From Chloroflexota bacterium (GTDB lineage Bacteria; Chloroflexota; UBA11872): 44,057 nucleotides of DNA. The stretch is from assembly GCA_022820025.1 (NCBI GenBank), contig JAJEGF010000019.1, positions 1-44,057 of the forward strand, read 5' to 3'. The position numbers and the translations under genes are program-made. Positions within the stretch are counted from its first letter, which is position 1. Every line of letters begins with the position of its first letter. A model generated the notes under the pieces. The model saw nothing but the letters and a program-made list of their open reading frames with translations, did not search any database and was not told the DNA's origin. Below, one piece after another: positions 25,035 through 33,363 of the stretch.

Positions 25035-25705
25035 CGCTATGCGTCGAAGAGGTCGCGCAGCGTGCACTTGAAGCCCGGCAGCGCGTCCAGGCCGTCCAGA
25101 ACGTCGCCTTCGGTCAGCGTCACTATGTCCCCGCCCGCGCGATGCGCGTCGACCGTGCGCGTAGCGGGATGCACCACCCAGACCAGCCCCACGCCGTAGC
25201 TGAGCCACATCAGCGCCTTGTCGTGCAACTCTTGCCGGCTGTCGCCGGGCGAGGCCACTTCCGCCACCAGGTCGGGAGGGGTTTCGGAATAACCCATGAC
25301 CTGTTCGTCCAGCGGTGACTTCTCCGAGGCGAAGAAGGCGATGTCCGGTTCTCGCACCGTGTCCGGGTCGCGCTCCAGCCAGACCCCGGAGTCCGAAGCC
25401 GTGAGGATGCCCAGTCGTCGGGGCTTCACGAAGTTCCGAAGTTCGGCGGCCAGGTTCACGACAATCCGACCGTGCTCTCGTCCTGTTGGCATGGTCTCGC
25501 AGAGCACCCCCCGGATCAGTTCGCCGCGCACGCCGTCGCTATAGAGCCGGAGCAGATCGTCGGCCGTCAGCAATCGCGGCGCGGCGTCAATCACGGCCAT
25601 CGCGACCTCCTGCCCAATCCGGTGTCGATTTCCATGCTACAGCGTTGCCAGGCGCCGTCGACCATCCAACGCGGCCGGGTGGTGACCTGGGCGCAGGGCC
25701 CGCTC
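25035..25705. repeat. Direct duplication unit A (671 bases)
   Basis: This segment aligns with 25964-26634 at a constant offset of 929 bases. It comprises a whole Uma2-type gene plus about 105 bases of its upstream region (for example CTACAGCGTTGCCAGGCGCC in both). Outside these limits the similarity stops abruptly: an IS481-like remnant begins at 25706 and unrelated sequence lies before 25035. Confidence 0.85.
25037..25600 (-). CDS. Uma2-type PD-(D/E)XK nuclease, copy A
   Basis: A 187-residue member of the Uma2/DUF820 family, a restriction-endonuclease-like fold common in Chloroflexota and Cyanobacteria with no settled role. Visible blocks are TADDLLRLYSDGVRGELIRG, DSGVWLERDPDTVREPDIAF (catalytic Asp region), DLVAEVASPGDS (E-x-x-S-P-x-D) and DKALMWLSYGVGLVWVVHPA (Lys and helix). 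It is one of a tandem pair. Residues 1-40 and 120-160 are nearly identical to copy B, while about 41-60 and 90-112 differ strongly, giving a mosaic pattern. ATG start with GGAG-like GGAGGTCGCG upstream. Confidence 0.85.
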   Translation of the reverse strand: MAVIDAAPRLLTADDLLRLYSDGVRGELIRGVLCETMPTGREHGRIVVNLAAELRNFVKPRRLGILTASDSGVWLERDPDTVREPDIAFFASEKSPLDEQVMGYSETPPDLVAEVASPGDSRQELHDKALMWLSYGVGLVWVVHPATRTVDAHRAGGDIVTLTEGDVLDGLDALPGFKCTLRDLFDA

Positions 25706-25858
25706 GGTTGGCGCCGGGCTGCTGTGCCAGCGCCAGAAACTCCGCCCGCTGCTGCGTCATCGATCGATCCTCGAACGGCACCGGCCTATCCGCTCATCGC
25801 TCGCCAATGTGTTCACCATGTCTCCGAACGGGTGTTCATGATGTCCCCGGTGTGCACA
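25706..25858 (-). mobile_element. Terminal remnant of an IS481-like insertion sequence
   Basis: On the minus strand the segment begins TGTGCACACCGGGGACATCA and has two related copies of GGGGACATCATGAACAC / GGAGACATGGTGAACAC. It then encodes MTQQRAEFLALAQQPGAN from an ATG at 25760, resembling the N-terminus of IS481-type transposases (helix-turn-helix start, recalled from memory). The reading stops matching at 25706, exactly where duplication unit A ends, so only the left end of the element survives. The outer end (25858) abuts a truncated copy of the palindromic repeat (25859-25882). Confidence 0.55.
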
Positions 25859-25882
25859 GGGAGGGTTGGGGTGAGGGTCTTC
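25859..25882. repeat. Truncated inverted copy of the palindromic repeat
   Basis: GGGAGGGTTGGGGTGAGGGT followed by CTTC is the reverse complement of the GAAGACCCTCACCCCAACCC block seen at 391-410 and 1921-1940. The palindrome itself is missing. A pyrimidine-rich stretch continues to about 25950 and resembles one at 24866-24922. Confidence 0.6.
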
Positions 25883-25963
25883 TCTTCGTCCCTCTCTCAC
25901 TTCTCGCCCCTCGCCCCTCTCCCCTTCCGAATGAGGGGTCTTCCGGGCAACCGCTCCGGCTTA

Positions 25964-26634
25964 CGCTATACGTCGAAGAGGTCACCCACCCTGCAGCTGA
26001 AGCCCGGCAGCGCGTCCAGGCCGTCCAGGACGTCGCCGTCGGTCAGCGGCGCTACGTCCCCGCCCGCGCGATGCGCGTCGACCGTGCGCGTAGCGGGATG
26101 CACCACCCAGACCAGCCGCACCCCGTAGCTGAGCCACATCAGCGCCTTATCGTTCAGCTCCCGCCGGCTGTCGCCGGGCGAGGCGACTTCCACCACCAGG
26201 TCGGGCGCGACCTCCGCGTAGCCGGTCACCCGCTCGTCCGGCGGAATCCTGGCAGCCGAAAAGTAGGCGATGTCCGGTTCCCGCACCGTGTCCGGATCGC
26301 GCTCCAGCCAGACCCCCGAGTCGGAGGCCGTCAGGCGGCCCAGTTTCCTGGGTTTGATGAAGCTCGCCAGCAAGAACACCAGGTTCGTGACGATCGTGCC
26401 GTGTTCCATTCCCGTTGGCATGGTCTCGCAGAGCACCCCCCGGATCAGTTCGCCGCGCACGCCTTCGCTATAGAGCCGGAGCAGATCGTCGGCCGTCAGC
26501 AATCGCGGCGCGGCGTCAATCACGGCCATCGCGACCTCCTGCCCAATCCGGTGTCGGCATTCATGCTACAGCGTTGCCAGGCGCCGTCGGCCATCCAACC
26601 CGGCCGGGTGGTGAGTTGTGCGCAAGGCCCGCTC
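25964..26634. repeat. Direct duplication unit B (671 bases)
   Basis: Partner of 25035-25705, offset 929 bases. It contains the second Uma2-type gene and its upstream region. Between the two units lie the IS481-like remnant and the truncated palindromic repeat. Confidence 0.85.
25966..26529 (-). CDS. Uma2-type PD-(D/E)XK nuclease, copy B
   Basis: A 187-residue paralogue of the protein at 25037-25600, with the same motifs: TADDLLRLYSEGVRGELIRG, DSGVWLERDPDTVREPDIAY, DLVVEVASPGDS and DKALMWLSYGVRLVWVVHPA. All presumed catalytic residues are kept, so both copies may be active. Divergence is concentrated in residues ~41-62 (GTIVTNLVFLLASFIKPRKL here) and 90-112. This suggests gene conversion of the rest or selection on a specificity region. 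The function of the family is unknown; proposals include DNA defence or mobile-element association. Confidence 0.85.
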   Translation of the reverse strand: MAVIDAAPRLLTADDLLRLYSEGVRGELIRGVLCETMPTGMEHGTIVTNLVFLLASFIKPRKLGRLTASDSGVWLERDPDTVREPDIAYFSAARIPPDERVTGYAEVAPDLVVEVASPGDSRRELNDKALMWLSYGVRLVWVVHPATRTVDAHRAGGDVAPLTDGDVLDGLDALPGFSCRVGDLFDV

Positions 26635-26869
26635 TGTTACCTCGCCTCGGCGAGGCCGGCGCGTCGTCACCGGAGGCTGCACGCTGGCAATCCCTTCGAG
26701 GAGCCGCCGTCCGTTCCCCTCCCCTGGGGAAGAGGAGGATTCTGGCGACTTCGCCAGAAGAAGGTGAGGAGTCTTCGCGACTCATACCTTAGAAGAACGC
26801 ATGACTCACCGCCGTGAGGTAGGCCCGATAGCCAATTGGGACGTAGGCTGAGATGCCAGACCGGCGGGG
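26635..26869. other. Intergenic region with inverted repeats
   Basis: Non-coding sequence between the second Uma2 gene and the barrel-like gene. The main structure is TTCTGGCGA (26740-26748) with TCGCCAGAA (26751-26759), a perfect 9-base inverted repeat with a CT centre. It follows a CCCCTCCCCTGGGGAAGAGG stretch resembling the palindromic repeats elsewhere. No T-run is present. I see no gene or promoter I can support. Confidence 0.45.
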
Positions 26870-26878
26870 ATGCGAGTG

Positions 26879-27868
26879 ATGACGACTGACACGGCAAACG
26901 AGTTCCGACAAGCCGCCGACCGCGCGCTGGACTTCCTGGCCGCCCACGTCGACGACGAGGGCCGCAGCCGCATCGACCCCAACGACCCGGGCCTGCACTT
27001 CAAGCTGCCCTACGTGTTCGCGTACGGCGACCGGCGGCAGCTGGCATTGAAGGTGCTGGATCACATCGAGCGCAACCTGCTGGCGGACGACGGATCGTTC
27101 CAGGACGACCGGTTCAACGGCCCCGCTAGCGCCTTTCTCTACCAGGCGGGCTGGCTGGCCTGGAGCAGCGCGGCGCTGGGGCGCTTTGACCTGGCCCGGC
27201 GCGTCGCGCAGCGAGCGATCCGGGAACAGGATCCCGAGCTGGGTGGATTCTGGAACGAGACCCACCAGGGCCGCGAGCAGGGGGTGCTCAACAGTTCATC
27301 CGCCGCCGCCGGCTGCGCCGCCGCCGGCGAACTGGAGGCCGCCGATCTGGCCGCCGGCTTCATGGAACGCCTGATTGAACTCCAACCGGAGCCGGCTCGC
27401 CGATTCCACTTTGGACTGTACGCCAATGGCGAGGTCATCACCGACTCGGACGCCGAGACCGGCCGGAACTACTTCGATCAGGACGGTCCCTGCCGACCCG
27501 CCATGTTCGCCACCGCCATCGCGGGTCTGACCTGGCTGGGTCGCCAAACCGGCGACGCAAAGCACTTCGACCTGGCCCGCGCCTATGCGGGCCTGATCCT
27601 GTCGCACCGGGGCCAGCCGTGGACGTCGCCGTTCGCCTCCAAGACCGGCTGGGCTGTACTGCAACTCAACGTCAACCGTCCCGATCCCGCGCTCACCGCC
27701 TACGCTGAGTCCGTGGGCCGGCGATTCCTGGAACTCCAGCAGCCGGACGGCAGCGTGGACCTGACCGTCTGGCCGGGCATGGAAGCCGGTGCCCCCCTGC
27801 CCCTCCGCCTCGGCAACCTCTGCGACTGGTCCCTCACCGCCATCGACCTCGCCAACGGCGCCGCCTAA
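26879..27868 (+). CDS. Alpha/alpha-barrel-like protein, unknown function
   Basis: About 329 residues. The protein is a run of amphipathic helices with repeated Trp/Phe/Gly turns: AADRALDFLAAHVDDEGRSR, FNGPASAFLYQAGWLAWSSA, GFWNETHQGREQGVLNSSSA, FDQDGPCRPAMFATAIAGLT and TSPFASKTGWAVLQLNVNRP. Each pairs an outer and an inner helix, as in six-hairpin glycosidases and terpene-cyclase-like toroids. I cannot assign a substrate; no QW motif or DxDD is seen. I prefer the ATG at 26879, with GGCGGGG nine bases upstream; an ATG at 26870 is also in frame. It is single, in a region of accessory genes, and soluble by composition. Confidence 0.6.
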   Translation: MTTDTANEFRQAADRALDFLAAHVDDEGRSRIDPNDPGLHFKLPYVFAYGDRRQLALKVLDHIERNLLADDGSFQDDRFNGPASAFLYQAGWLAWSSAALGRFDLARRVAQRAIREQDPELGGFWNETHQGREQGVLNSSSAAAGCAAAGELEAADLAAGFMERLIELQPEPARRFHFGLYANGEVITDSDAETGRNYFDQDGPCRPAMFATAIAGLTWLGRQTGDAKHFDLARAYAGLILSHRGQPWTSPFASKTGWAVLQLNVNRPDPALTAYAESVGRRFLELQQPDGSVDLTVWPGMEAGAPLPLRLGNLCDWSLTAIDLANGAA

Positions 27869-28059
27869 CCGACCGTCACAGCCTCACGTAGGGGTGCCCC
27901 TTGTGGGTATCTATGGCTTGATTTCGGGGTACCACTCGATTCATGTACGGGCAGCCTTGCCCATTTTGCCTATTGCGTGCTTTCCGAGGCATCCACGGCA
28001 TCTTGCTCGCTCAGTCCGTCCCGCCTGCACGGCCGTGACCGCGCGTCGGACTACCGGAC

Positions 28060-29919
28060 TCAGGTTGCGTCGGTTCGCTGGTGCCGGCCGATGTACCCGA
28101 CGACGACAACCCTCCGGTCTTTATCCCAGGCAAACGCGATTCTGATCATCGTCCGTGGGTCGCCGCTGCCTCTGCCGATGTGCTCGTCCAGCCAGTACGT
28201 CGTGCCGTTCACCTTCGTCGTGTAGTGATCGGGGTACTTGCCCTTTGCCGTATCGCTGTGTTTGGGCTTGTACCACAATCCGCACGCCTCGCGACTCGCC
28301 TCGTCAAAGCCGTCAACTCCATCGAATCCGTTGCATCGGGAGTCGTAATACTCGGTTGCCAGCCATTCAAACGCCTTCCACACCGACGTTGTGTCCTCGA
28401 AGCTTGGATTCTTCTCGGATTTCGAATTGAGCGCAAAAAGCAGCCGGTCTTCAAACGATTGGCCCGCCACCTCAACCGCTGTCTTGATATCCGGCAAATC
28501 TTCTCCATTGGCGCCCGGCGATTGAATTGGCCCGGATTCCGCTCGGCGCACGGCGACGTAGGCTGATTGCAGAGCTCGGTAGTTTTCCTTGCTCTCATAC
28601 AGCTTTCGACGCAAGCCGTCTTCGCTCTCCTTCAGACTCTGCGTATCTAGTTGTAACTTCTTGACCTGCTGTTCGAACTCCTGTCTTTCGGCTTCGACCT
28701 TCTCGTGCTTGTCCTTCAGTTCGGCATAGTCCGCCTGCAATGCGGACTGAACGGGGTCCCGCTCGCCGGACGCGGCATTTGGATTCGCGGAATCGGCGCC
28801 GTCTGACGGAGTCTCCGATGCGACGCTGGAGCGTGCCGCTGCGGCGTCGCTGTCCCTTCCCGGGCCGTCGGCATTAGCTCGCCCAGCCGTCTCATCGGGC
28901 GGCGCCGCGTCGTCATCCGGGCCCTGGTCGCCGGACATCTGCCGGTCGATCACCTCGATCAAGGACAGGATCTGCGGCTCGAGTTCCGACCGTTTCGAGC
29001 GTCGCGCGTCCTCTTCGCTTCGGGTGGGCGCCTGGGGCCGAATCTTGTAGTATTGAAACAATACCTCGCCCAGTTGATTAACGATTTGCAGCGTCCCTGA
29101 AATATCTGTCAAGCTGGACGCGTCTACCGACGTCCATGCGTCGATATTTGCCTCCAGGTACTTCAACTCGCCCAGGAAGTTATCTCTGAAATATGCAATA
29201 GAGTCCGCCAAGGCGGTCGCCATCGCTTGTTCGGCCTCTCGCATCTTTTCGTGCCTTATTTCCTTGAACTGATCGATGAAACTCTCCGCCTCGTCCCATA
29301 CCGGAGCCTCGGGGGCTAGCTGCTTCAGACGCTCGACCCAATGCGCAAAAAGGCTACCTTCCGGTAGAACGGCTTCATCGTCCAGATCGTCAGGCGGTGG
29401 CAGCGGCATATTCCCGGATACGCAGCACAGCATCAATGCCACGTCGTCCGCGCAGTGCTTGCTATTGTCCTTGGCAAAGACTTCTGTTTCATGGTTCCAC
29501 TCATCGAAGTCCCATAATCCCGGAAACTCACGGCCTGCAACGTATTCCTGTATTGGCAAGTCGGCTTTCTTACGAAACTCAACGACATCCGCATGTAGTG
29601 AGCTGTGCAACTCGACCCACATCCTCAATATGGCGGCCGAAAGATCATTTGATGTCGACATGCGATCTGCAATTTGATCCAGCAGAAGCCCTGTCGGTGC
29701 GCTATACGCGCTCTTGCTTCGAAAACCCTGGACGCTGAGGTTGCTTTTGTTTATGGCCGATCTTAGGTCTTTTTGAGCTTCCGAAGACGCTTTTGTTCTC
29801 CCATTAAGTACATGCTCCACGACCCCGGATCGATACTCGGTTCCCAGCCAGAGGTCAACGGCGTAGTTGATGCGCCTTGTCGCCTTAAGGTCGTCTGTTT
29901 CCGGCCATTCTTCGCTCAT
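28060..29919 (-). CDS. Orphan coiled-coil protein with small conserved-looking C-terminal domain
   Basis: A 619-residue protein I cannot assign to a family. Residues 1-330 look helical and soluble, opening MSEEWPETDDLKATRRINYA, and contain DFDEWNHETEVFAKDNSKHC. Residues ~345-400 are an Asp/Ala/Pro-rich disordered linker. Residues ~400-465 are a coiled coil (ADYAELKDKHEKVEAERQEF and on). Residues ~476-619 form a compact domain ending TTYWLDEHIGRGSGDPRTMI and RIAFAWDKDRRVVVVGYIGR, HQRT. The last strand pair resembles RelE-type small nuclease folds (inference only). The ATG at 29919 has GGGGGCGGGCG upstream; the frame is open 45 codons earlier but with a different composition. Base composition is lower in GC than the flanks. 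It is isolated and opposite to its neighbours. Confidence 0.7.
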   Translation of the reverse strand: MSEEWPETDDLKATRRINYAVDLWLGTEYRSGVVEHVLNGRTKASSEAQKDLRSAINKSNLSVQGFRSKSAYSAPTGLLLDQIADRMSTSNDLSAAILRMWVELHSSLHADVVEFRKKADLPIQEYVAGREFPGLWDFDEWNHETEVFAKDNSKHCADDVALMLCCVSGNMPLPPPDDLDDEAVLPEGSLFAHWVERLKQLAPEAPVWDEAESFIDQFKEIRHEKMREAEQAMATALADSIAYFRDNFLGELKYLEANIDAWTSVDASSLTDISGTLQIVNQLGEVLFQYYKIRPQAPTRSEEDARRSKRSELEPQILSLIEVIDRQMSGDQGPDDDAAPPDETAGRANADGPGRDSDAAAARSSVASETPSDGADSANPNAASGERDPVQSALQADYAELKDKHEKVEAERQEFEQQVKKLQLDTQSLKESEDGLRRKLYESKENYRALQSAYVAVRRAESGPIQSPGANGEDLPDIKTAVEVAGQSFEDRLLFALNSKSEKNPSFEDTTSVWKAFEWLATEYYDSRCNGFDGVDGFDEASREACGLWYKPKHSDTAKGKYPDHYTTKVNGTTYWLDEHIGRGSGDPRTMIRIAFAWDKDRRVVVVGYIGRHQRTDAT

Positions 29920-30078
29920 CGCCCGCCCCCGGATAGTCGATTCCGACGAAGCATTCTCCGCGCCGACGCTCGCCACGCTTGATCGGCAGCGCCCATTCTG
30001 TCTGAAAGCACTGCTGTCCGTCACCTGCCGGACTGCCGACCGACGCCCCGGCATGACTCGTTTCCGTCCCCTCTATCG

Positions 30079-30102
30079 CCCACACGCCGGCCCACACGCC
30101 GG
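30079..30102. repeat. Tandem 12-base repeat, two copies
   Basis: CCCACACGCCGG is repeated exactly at 30079-30090 and 30091-30102, about 20 bases upstream of the -35 box at 30121. It could be a regulator site or chance. Confidence 0.6.
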
Positions 30103-30120
30103 AAGGCTCGGAAGGCAATC

Positions 30121-30149
30121 CTTGCCCTTCGTACTCCATTCATGTACAA
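30121..30149 (+). promoter_or_regulatory. Sigma-70-type promoter before the flavoprotein gene
   Basis: TTGCCC (30121-30126) and TACAAT (30144-30149) are separated by exactly 17 bases. Transcription would start near 30156, giving a leader of about 310 bases for the gene at 30467. Confidence 0.5.
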
Positions 30150-30466
30150 TGGGCCGTCCCTTCACTGCCCCGGAATTCCCATGCTGTCCGCCCTGCGCCG
30201 TCTGCTCACCGTCATCCTCCGCCATCCGGCAACCCTGCCCCGCGCCGCCCGCCCATCGCCACGGCAAGCGCTGTCTGCCCCCGCCATGCCCTACCGTGCC
30301 CGCCTCCCCATTCCCTCGCTCGCTGTCGCATCTGGGAGTTTGGGGGCGGAGCGCGGCGGCTCGCCCGCCGCCGGACCCGGCAGCGCCACGTATCATGGAG
30401 CCGTCCTCGCCGCTCGCCCCTCGCAGCCGCGGCCACTACCCTCCCCGCCCGAAACTGGAGTTCCGC

Positions 30467-31390
30467 GTGTCCGACGCCCGAGCCGCCCCGACCACGCCAC
30501 GCCGCACGACGCGCAAGCGCCGTGACATTCGCGAACGGATGGAACGGGCCGTGCTGGATCACTGGGAATTGCTGGACGACGAGGACATCGCGATCTTCAC
30601 GATCCGGCGGCCGGACGGGAGCGATTTTTCCGAGTTCGAGGCCGGTCAGTACACGATGCTGGCCTTCTGGGACCAGCCCGCCGACGACCCGCGGCCACGA
30701 CAGCTCTCCATTGGCTCGGCCCCGCTGGACCTGAGTTACCTGGAGTTCTACGTGATCCTTGTGCGCGACGCGCGGGAGGACGGCTCCAACGTTCCCGGGG
30801 TGTTTACGGGCACGCTCTGGCGGCACAAGCCGGGCGACGAGATTCTCTACATGCCGCGGCCGGCCGGACGCTTCACGCTCTCCCGCACCAGCCAGCCGGA
30901 CGCCATCTGCGTGGCTACCGGCACCGGGCTGGCGCCGTTCGTTTCTATGGCGCGCGTCGCGTGGCAGGAGTACCAGGAAACCGGCCAGGTGGACCGGCGA
31001 CTGACCATCGTCCACGGCGTCTCCTATGCCGATCAGCTGGGATACAAGGACGAGTTGGAGCGAATGGCGGCGGATCCCGCTTTCGGGCTGGTCTACATTC
31101 CGACCGTGAGCCGGCCGGACAGCGACCCCAACTTCGGCGAGGGCATGGGCCGCGGACGCGCCAACGACACCGTGCGGTTGATCTGCGGCAAGGAAATGAG
31201 CGGCCGCGTGGAACCCTGGCTCCCCGACGAGCCGCTGGCCGCCCTGACGGAGCGACTGACGCCGGAAGGTTCGGCGGTCTATCTGTGCGGCAACCCGGAC
31301 ATGATTTCCGACGCCAAGGGCGTCCTGGTTGAGCAGGGATTCGAGACCGAAGGCCGCGAGTCCCAGGTCATTACCGAGGACTACTGGTAG
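30467..31390 (+). CDS. Ferredoxin-NADP reductase-like flavoprotein
   Basis: A 307-residue FNR-superfamily oxidoreductase. The FAD domain has RQLSIGSAP (78-86) in the position of the R-x-Y-S/T motif. The NAD(P) domain has ICVATGTGLAPFVSMARV and VYLCGNPDMISDAKGVL, ending in EDYW with a terminal aromatic residue as in plant- and bacterial-type FNRs. It transfers electrons between NADPH and ferredoxin or flavodoxin, which would serve the iron-sulfur enzymes IspG/IspH of the MEP pathway among others. The GTG at 30467 has TGGAG seven bases upstream; the first 25 residues are basic and unstructured. The ispF reading frame begins next to its stop codon. Confidence 0.88.
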   Translation: MSDARAAPTTPRRTTRKRRDIRERMERAVLDHWELLDDEDIAIFTIRRPDGSDFSEFEAGQYTMLAFWDQPADDPRPRQLSIGSAPLDLSYLEFYVILVRDAREDGSNVPGVFTGTLWRHKPGDEILYMPRPAGRFTLSRTSQPDAICVATGTGLAPFVSMARVAWQEYQETGQVDRRLTIVHGVSYADQLGYKDELERMAADPAFGLVYIPTVSRPDSDPNFGEGMGRGRANDTVRLICGKEMSGRVEPWLPDEPLAALTERLTPEGSAVYLCGNPDMISDAKGVLVEQGFETEGRESQVITEDYW

Positions 31391-31446
31391 CCGACCAGGA
31401 CAGGTCGGGGCCCGGCCCGGCCGAGCGAAGGCTCCCGGAGTTCCGG

Positions 31447-31932
31447 ATCGGCAACGGCTATGACCTCCACCGGCTTGGCGCCGACCGGCCGCTGCGGATC
31501 GGCGGGGTGGATATCGCGCCGGATGGCGGCGCAATCGGCCACTCGGACGCCGACGTGGCAATGCACGCGCTGGTGGACGCGCTGCTGGGGGCGACGGGCA
31601 GCGGAGACATTGGGCGGCGCTATCCCGACACCGATCCCGCCAATCGTGACGTTGACAGTTCCCGCTTCGCTGCCGAGACGATGGCCGATCTGCGGGACGG
31701 TGGCTGGGACCTGGTGAATGCCGATCTCACCATCGTGCTGGAACGACCCAAGGTCTCGCCGTTCGCCGATGCGATGCGGCAGCGGTTGGCGGCGGCGCTG
31801 GGAACCGATTCCGAGCGCATTAGCCTGAAGGCCAAGACCAACGAAGGCGTGGACGCGGTAGGCGCCGGCGAGGCCGTGGCCTGCTTCGCCACGGTGTTGG
31901 TCGCGCGCGAGTCCAGTCAGGCGTCTTCGTAA
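31447..31932 (+). CDS. ispF: 2-C-methyl-D-erythritol 2,4-cyclodiphosphate synthase (atypical start)
   Basis: IspF closes the cyclodiphosphate ring in the MEP pathway. The frame encodes FRIGNGYDLHRLG from 31441, with the zinc-binding Asp (31462-31464) and His (31468-31470). It continues GHSDADVAMHALVDALLG, GDIGRRYPDTDP and KTNEGVDAVGAGEAVA. The puzzle is the start: no ATG, GTG or TTG exists in this frame between an upstream stop (31330) and the GTG at 31507, which lies after the metal ligands. Candidates are ATC at 31447 (CCCGGAG ends six bases before it) or CTG at 31384, overlapping the previous stop. A sequence error is also possible. I annotate from ATC. Starting at 31507 would give a protein lacking the zinc site. 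Confidence 0.8.
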   Translation: MGNGYDLHRLGADRPLRIGGVDIAPDGGAIGHSDADVAMHALVDALLGATGSGDIGRRYPDTDPANRDVDSSRFAAETMADLRDGGWDLVNADLTIVLERPKVSPFADAMRQRLAAALGTDSERISLKAKTNEGVDAVGAGEAVACFATVLVARESSQASS

Positions 31933-31968
31933 AATGCCGGCATTCCACGCCGTCCTGGGTCAATCCGC

Positions 31969-33363
31969 TTGACGCTCGCAATTACCAACACCCTCACCGG
32001 GAAAAAAGAGCCGTTCAAGCCGCTGGGCGATCCCGTGACGATGTATGTCTGCGGGATGACGCCCAAGGATCGACCGCACCTGGGCCATGCGTTCATGTTC
32101 GTACACATGGACGTGATCCGGCGCTACCTGGAGTACCGCGGCTATGCGGTGCGCCATATCCAGAACTTCACCGATATCGACGACAAGATCATCGACCGGG
32201 CGCGCGCGGCGGGCCGCGACCCGCTGGATTGGTCGCGCGAGTACACCGAGGCCTACTTCGAGGTGATGGACCGGCTGCGGGTGAGGCGCGCCCACGAGTA
32301 CCCGCTGGTGACCGCCAACATTCCAGGGATCATCGAAGACGTGCAGGAACTGATCAACGCCAGGCACGCCTACCCAACCTCAACCGGCGTGTACTTCGAC
32401 GCGGGCACGTTTGAGGACTATGGAGCCCTCAGCGGCCGAACCGAGGAGGACGGCGCAGCCGGCGCGCGCATTGCGGTTGACGACGAGAAGCGCGACCCGC
32501 GCGACTGGGCGCTGTGGAAGCTGGACAACGAAAGCTCGGTGGCCTGGGACAGCCCCTGGGGTCGCGGACGTCCCGGCTGGCACATCGAGTGTTCCACCAT
32601 GATCCGGCGCACGCTGGGCGAGCAGATCGACATCCACGGCGGCGGCGCAGACCTGCTATTTCCGCACCACGAGAATGAGTTGGCCCAGGCCGAAGCGGCC
32701 ACCGAGCGGCAGCCCTTCGTCTCGTACTGGACACACACGGGCCTGGTGCTGACCGATGGCGAAAAAATGGCTCACTCGCTGGGCAATTTCACCACCACGG
32801 CGGACGTGCTGACCGACGTGCCGCCGGACGTGCTGCGGCTTTATCTGCTGAGCGTGCACTACCGGTCCACGTTGCAGTTTTCATCGGCGGCGATTGAACA
32901 GACCCGGGCGGGATACGAGCGGCTGCTCGCGGTCGCCCGCGCGCAGGGCGGCGCCGATGTTTCACGTGAAACATCCGCCGCGGAATTGGACCGCGAGACT
33001 GCAACTGCCCGGCAGGCGTTCGAAGCCGCCATGGACGACGACTTCAACGCGCCTCGCGCCATCGGCGCGCTGTTCGAGTTCGGACGCGCCATCAACCGCC
33101 TGGCGCCAGGGTGCTCAGCGGCGGACGTTGAGAGAGCGCAGGGCACCTTAACCAGTCTGCTGGGCGTGCTGGGTATCGAATTGCGTGAACCGGATACGGC
33201 GTCCGACGATGCGACGCCGTTCATCGACCTGCTGGTGCAATTACGCCAGCAACTGCGAGAGGCCAGGCAATGGGAGCTCGCCGACAGAATCCGCGACGAT
33301 CTGGGCGCCCTCGACGTGGCAGTCGAGGACAAGCCCGACGGCACGGTCTGGCGTCGCGGGTAG
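31969..33363 (+). CDS. cysS: Cysteinyl-tRNA synthetase
   Basis: A 464-residue class I synthetase. [17 protein letters not shown] holds zinc-ligand Cys28 and the HLGH form of the HIGH motif (37-40). [10 protein letters not shown] follows. HIECSTM and [15 protein letters not shown] supply the other zinc ligands, and [10 protein letters not shown] is the KMSKS-equivalent loop. The DALR-type helical domain and [20 protein letters not shown] end the protein in the expected way. In the usual motif a Tyr-Asp follows CGxT; here it is PKD, a variant. The TTG start begins directly with the conserved [16 protein letters not shown]; the next gene starts inside its 3' end. Confidence 0.94.
   Translation: MTLAITNTLTGKKEPFKPLGDPVTMYVCGMTPKDRPHLGHAFMFVHMDVIRRYLEYRGYAVRHIQNFTDIDDKIIDRARAAGRDPLDWSREYTEAYFEVMDRLRVRRAHEYPLVTANIPGIIEDVQELINARHAYPTSTGVYFDAGTFEDYGALSGRTEEDGAAGARIAVDDEKRDPRDWALWKLDNESSVAWDSPWGRGRPGWHIECSTMIRRTLGEQIDIHGGGADLLFPHHENELAQAEAATERQPFVSYWTHTGLVLTDGEKMAHSLGNFTTTADVLTDVPPDVLRLYLLSVHYRSTLQFSSAAIEQTRAGYERLLAVARAQGGADVSRETSAAELDRETATARQAFEAAMDDDFNAPRAIGALFEFGRAINRLAPGCSAADVERAQGTLTSLLGVLGIELREPDTASDDATPFIDLLVQLRQQLREARQWELADRIRDDLGALDVAVEDKPDGTVWRRG

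Larger units (their letters stand above)
29920..30466. other. Intergenic region of 547 bases with a promoter
   Basis: Between the orphan coiled-coil gene and the flavoprotein gene. It holds an exact 12-base tandem repeat (30079-30102) and a good promoter match (30121-30149), leaving a leader of about 310 bases before the GTG at 30467. The leader is pyrimidine- and C-rich. The open frames in it are Pro/Arg/Ser-rich and look like chance frames. Confidence 0.45.

Noticed and set aside
30142..30525. Possible 127-residue protein upstream of the flavoprotein
   Set aside because: Pro/Arg/Ser-rich composition, no ribosome site, and it overlaps the flavoprotein start in another frame.
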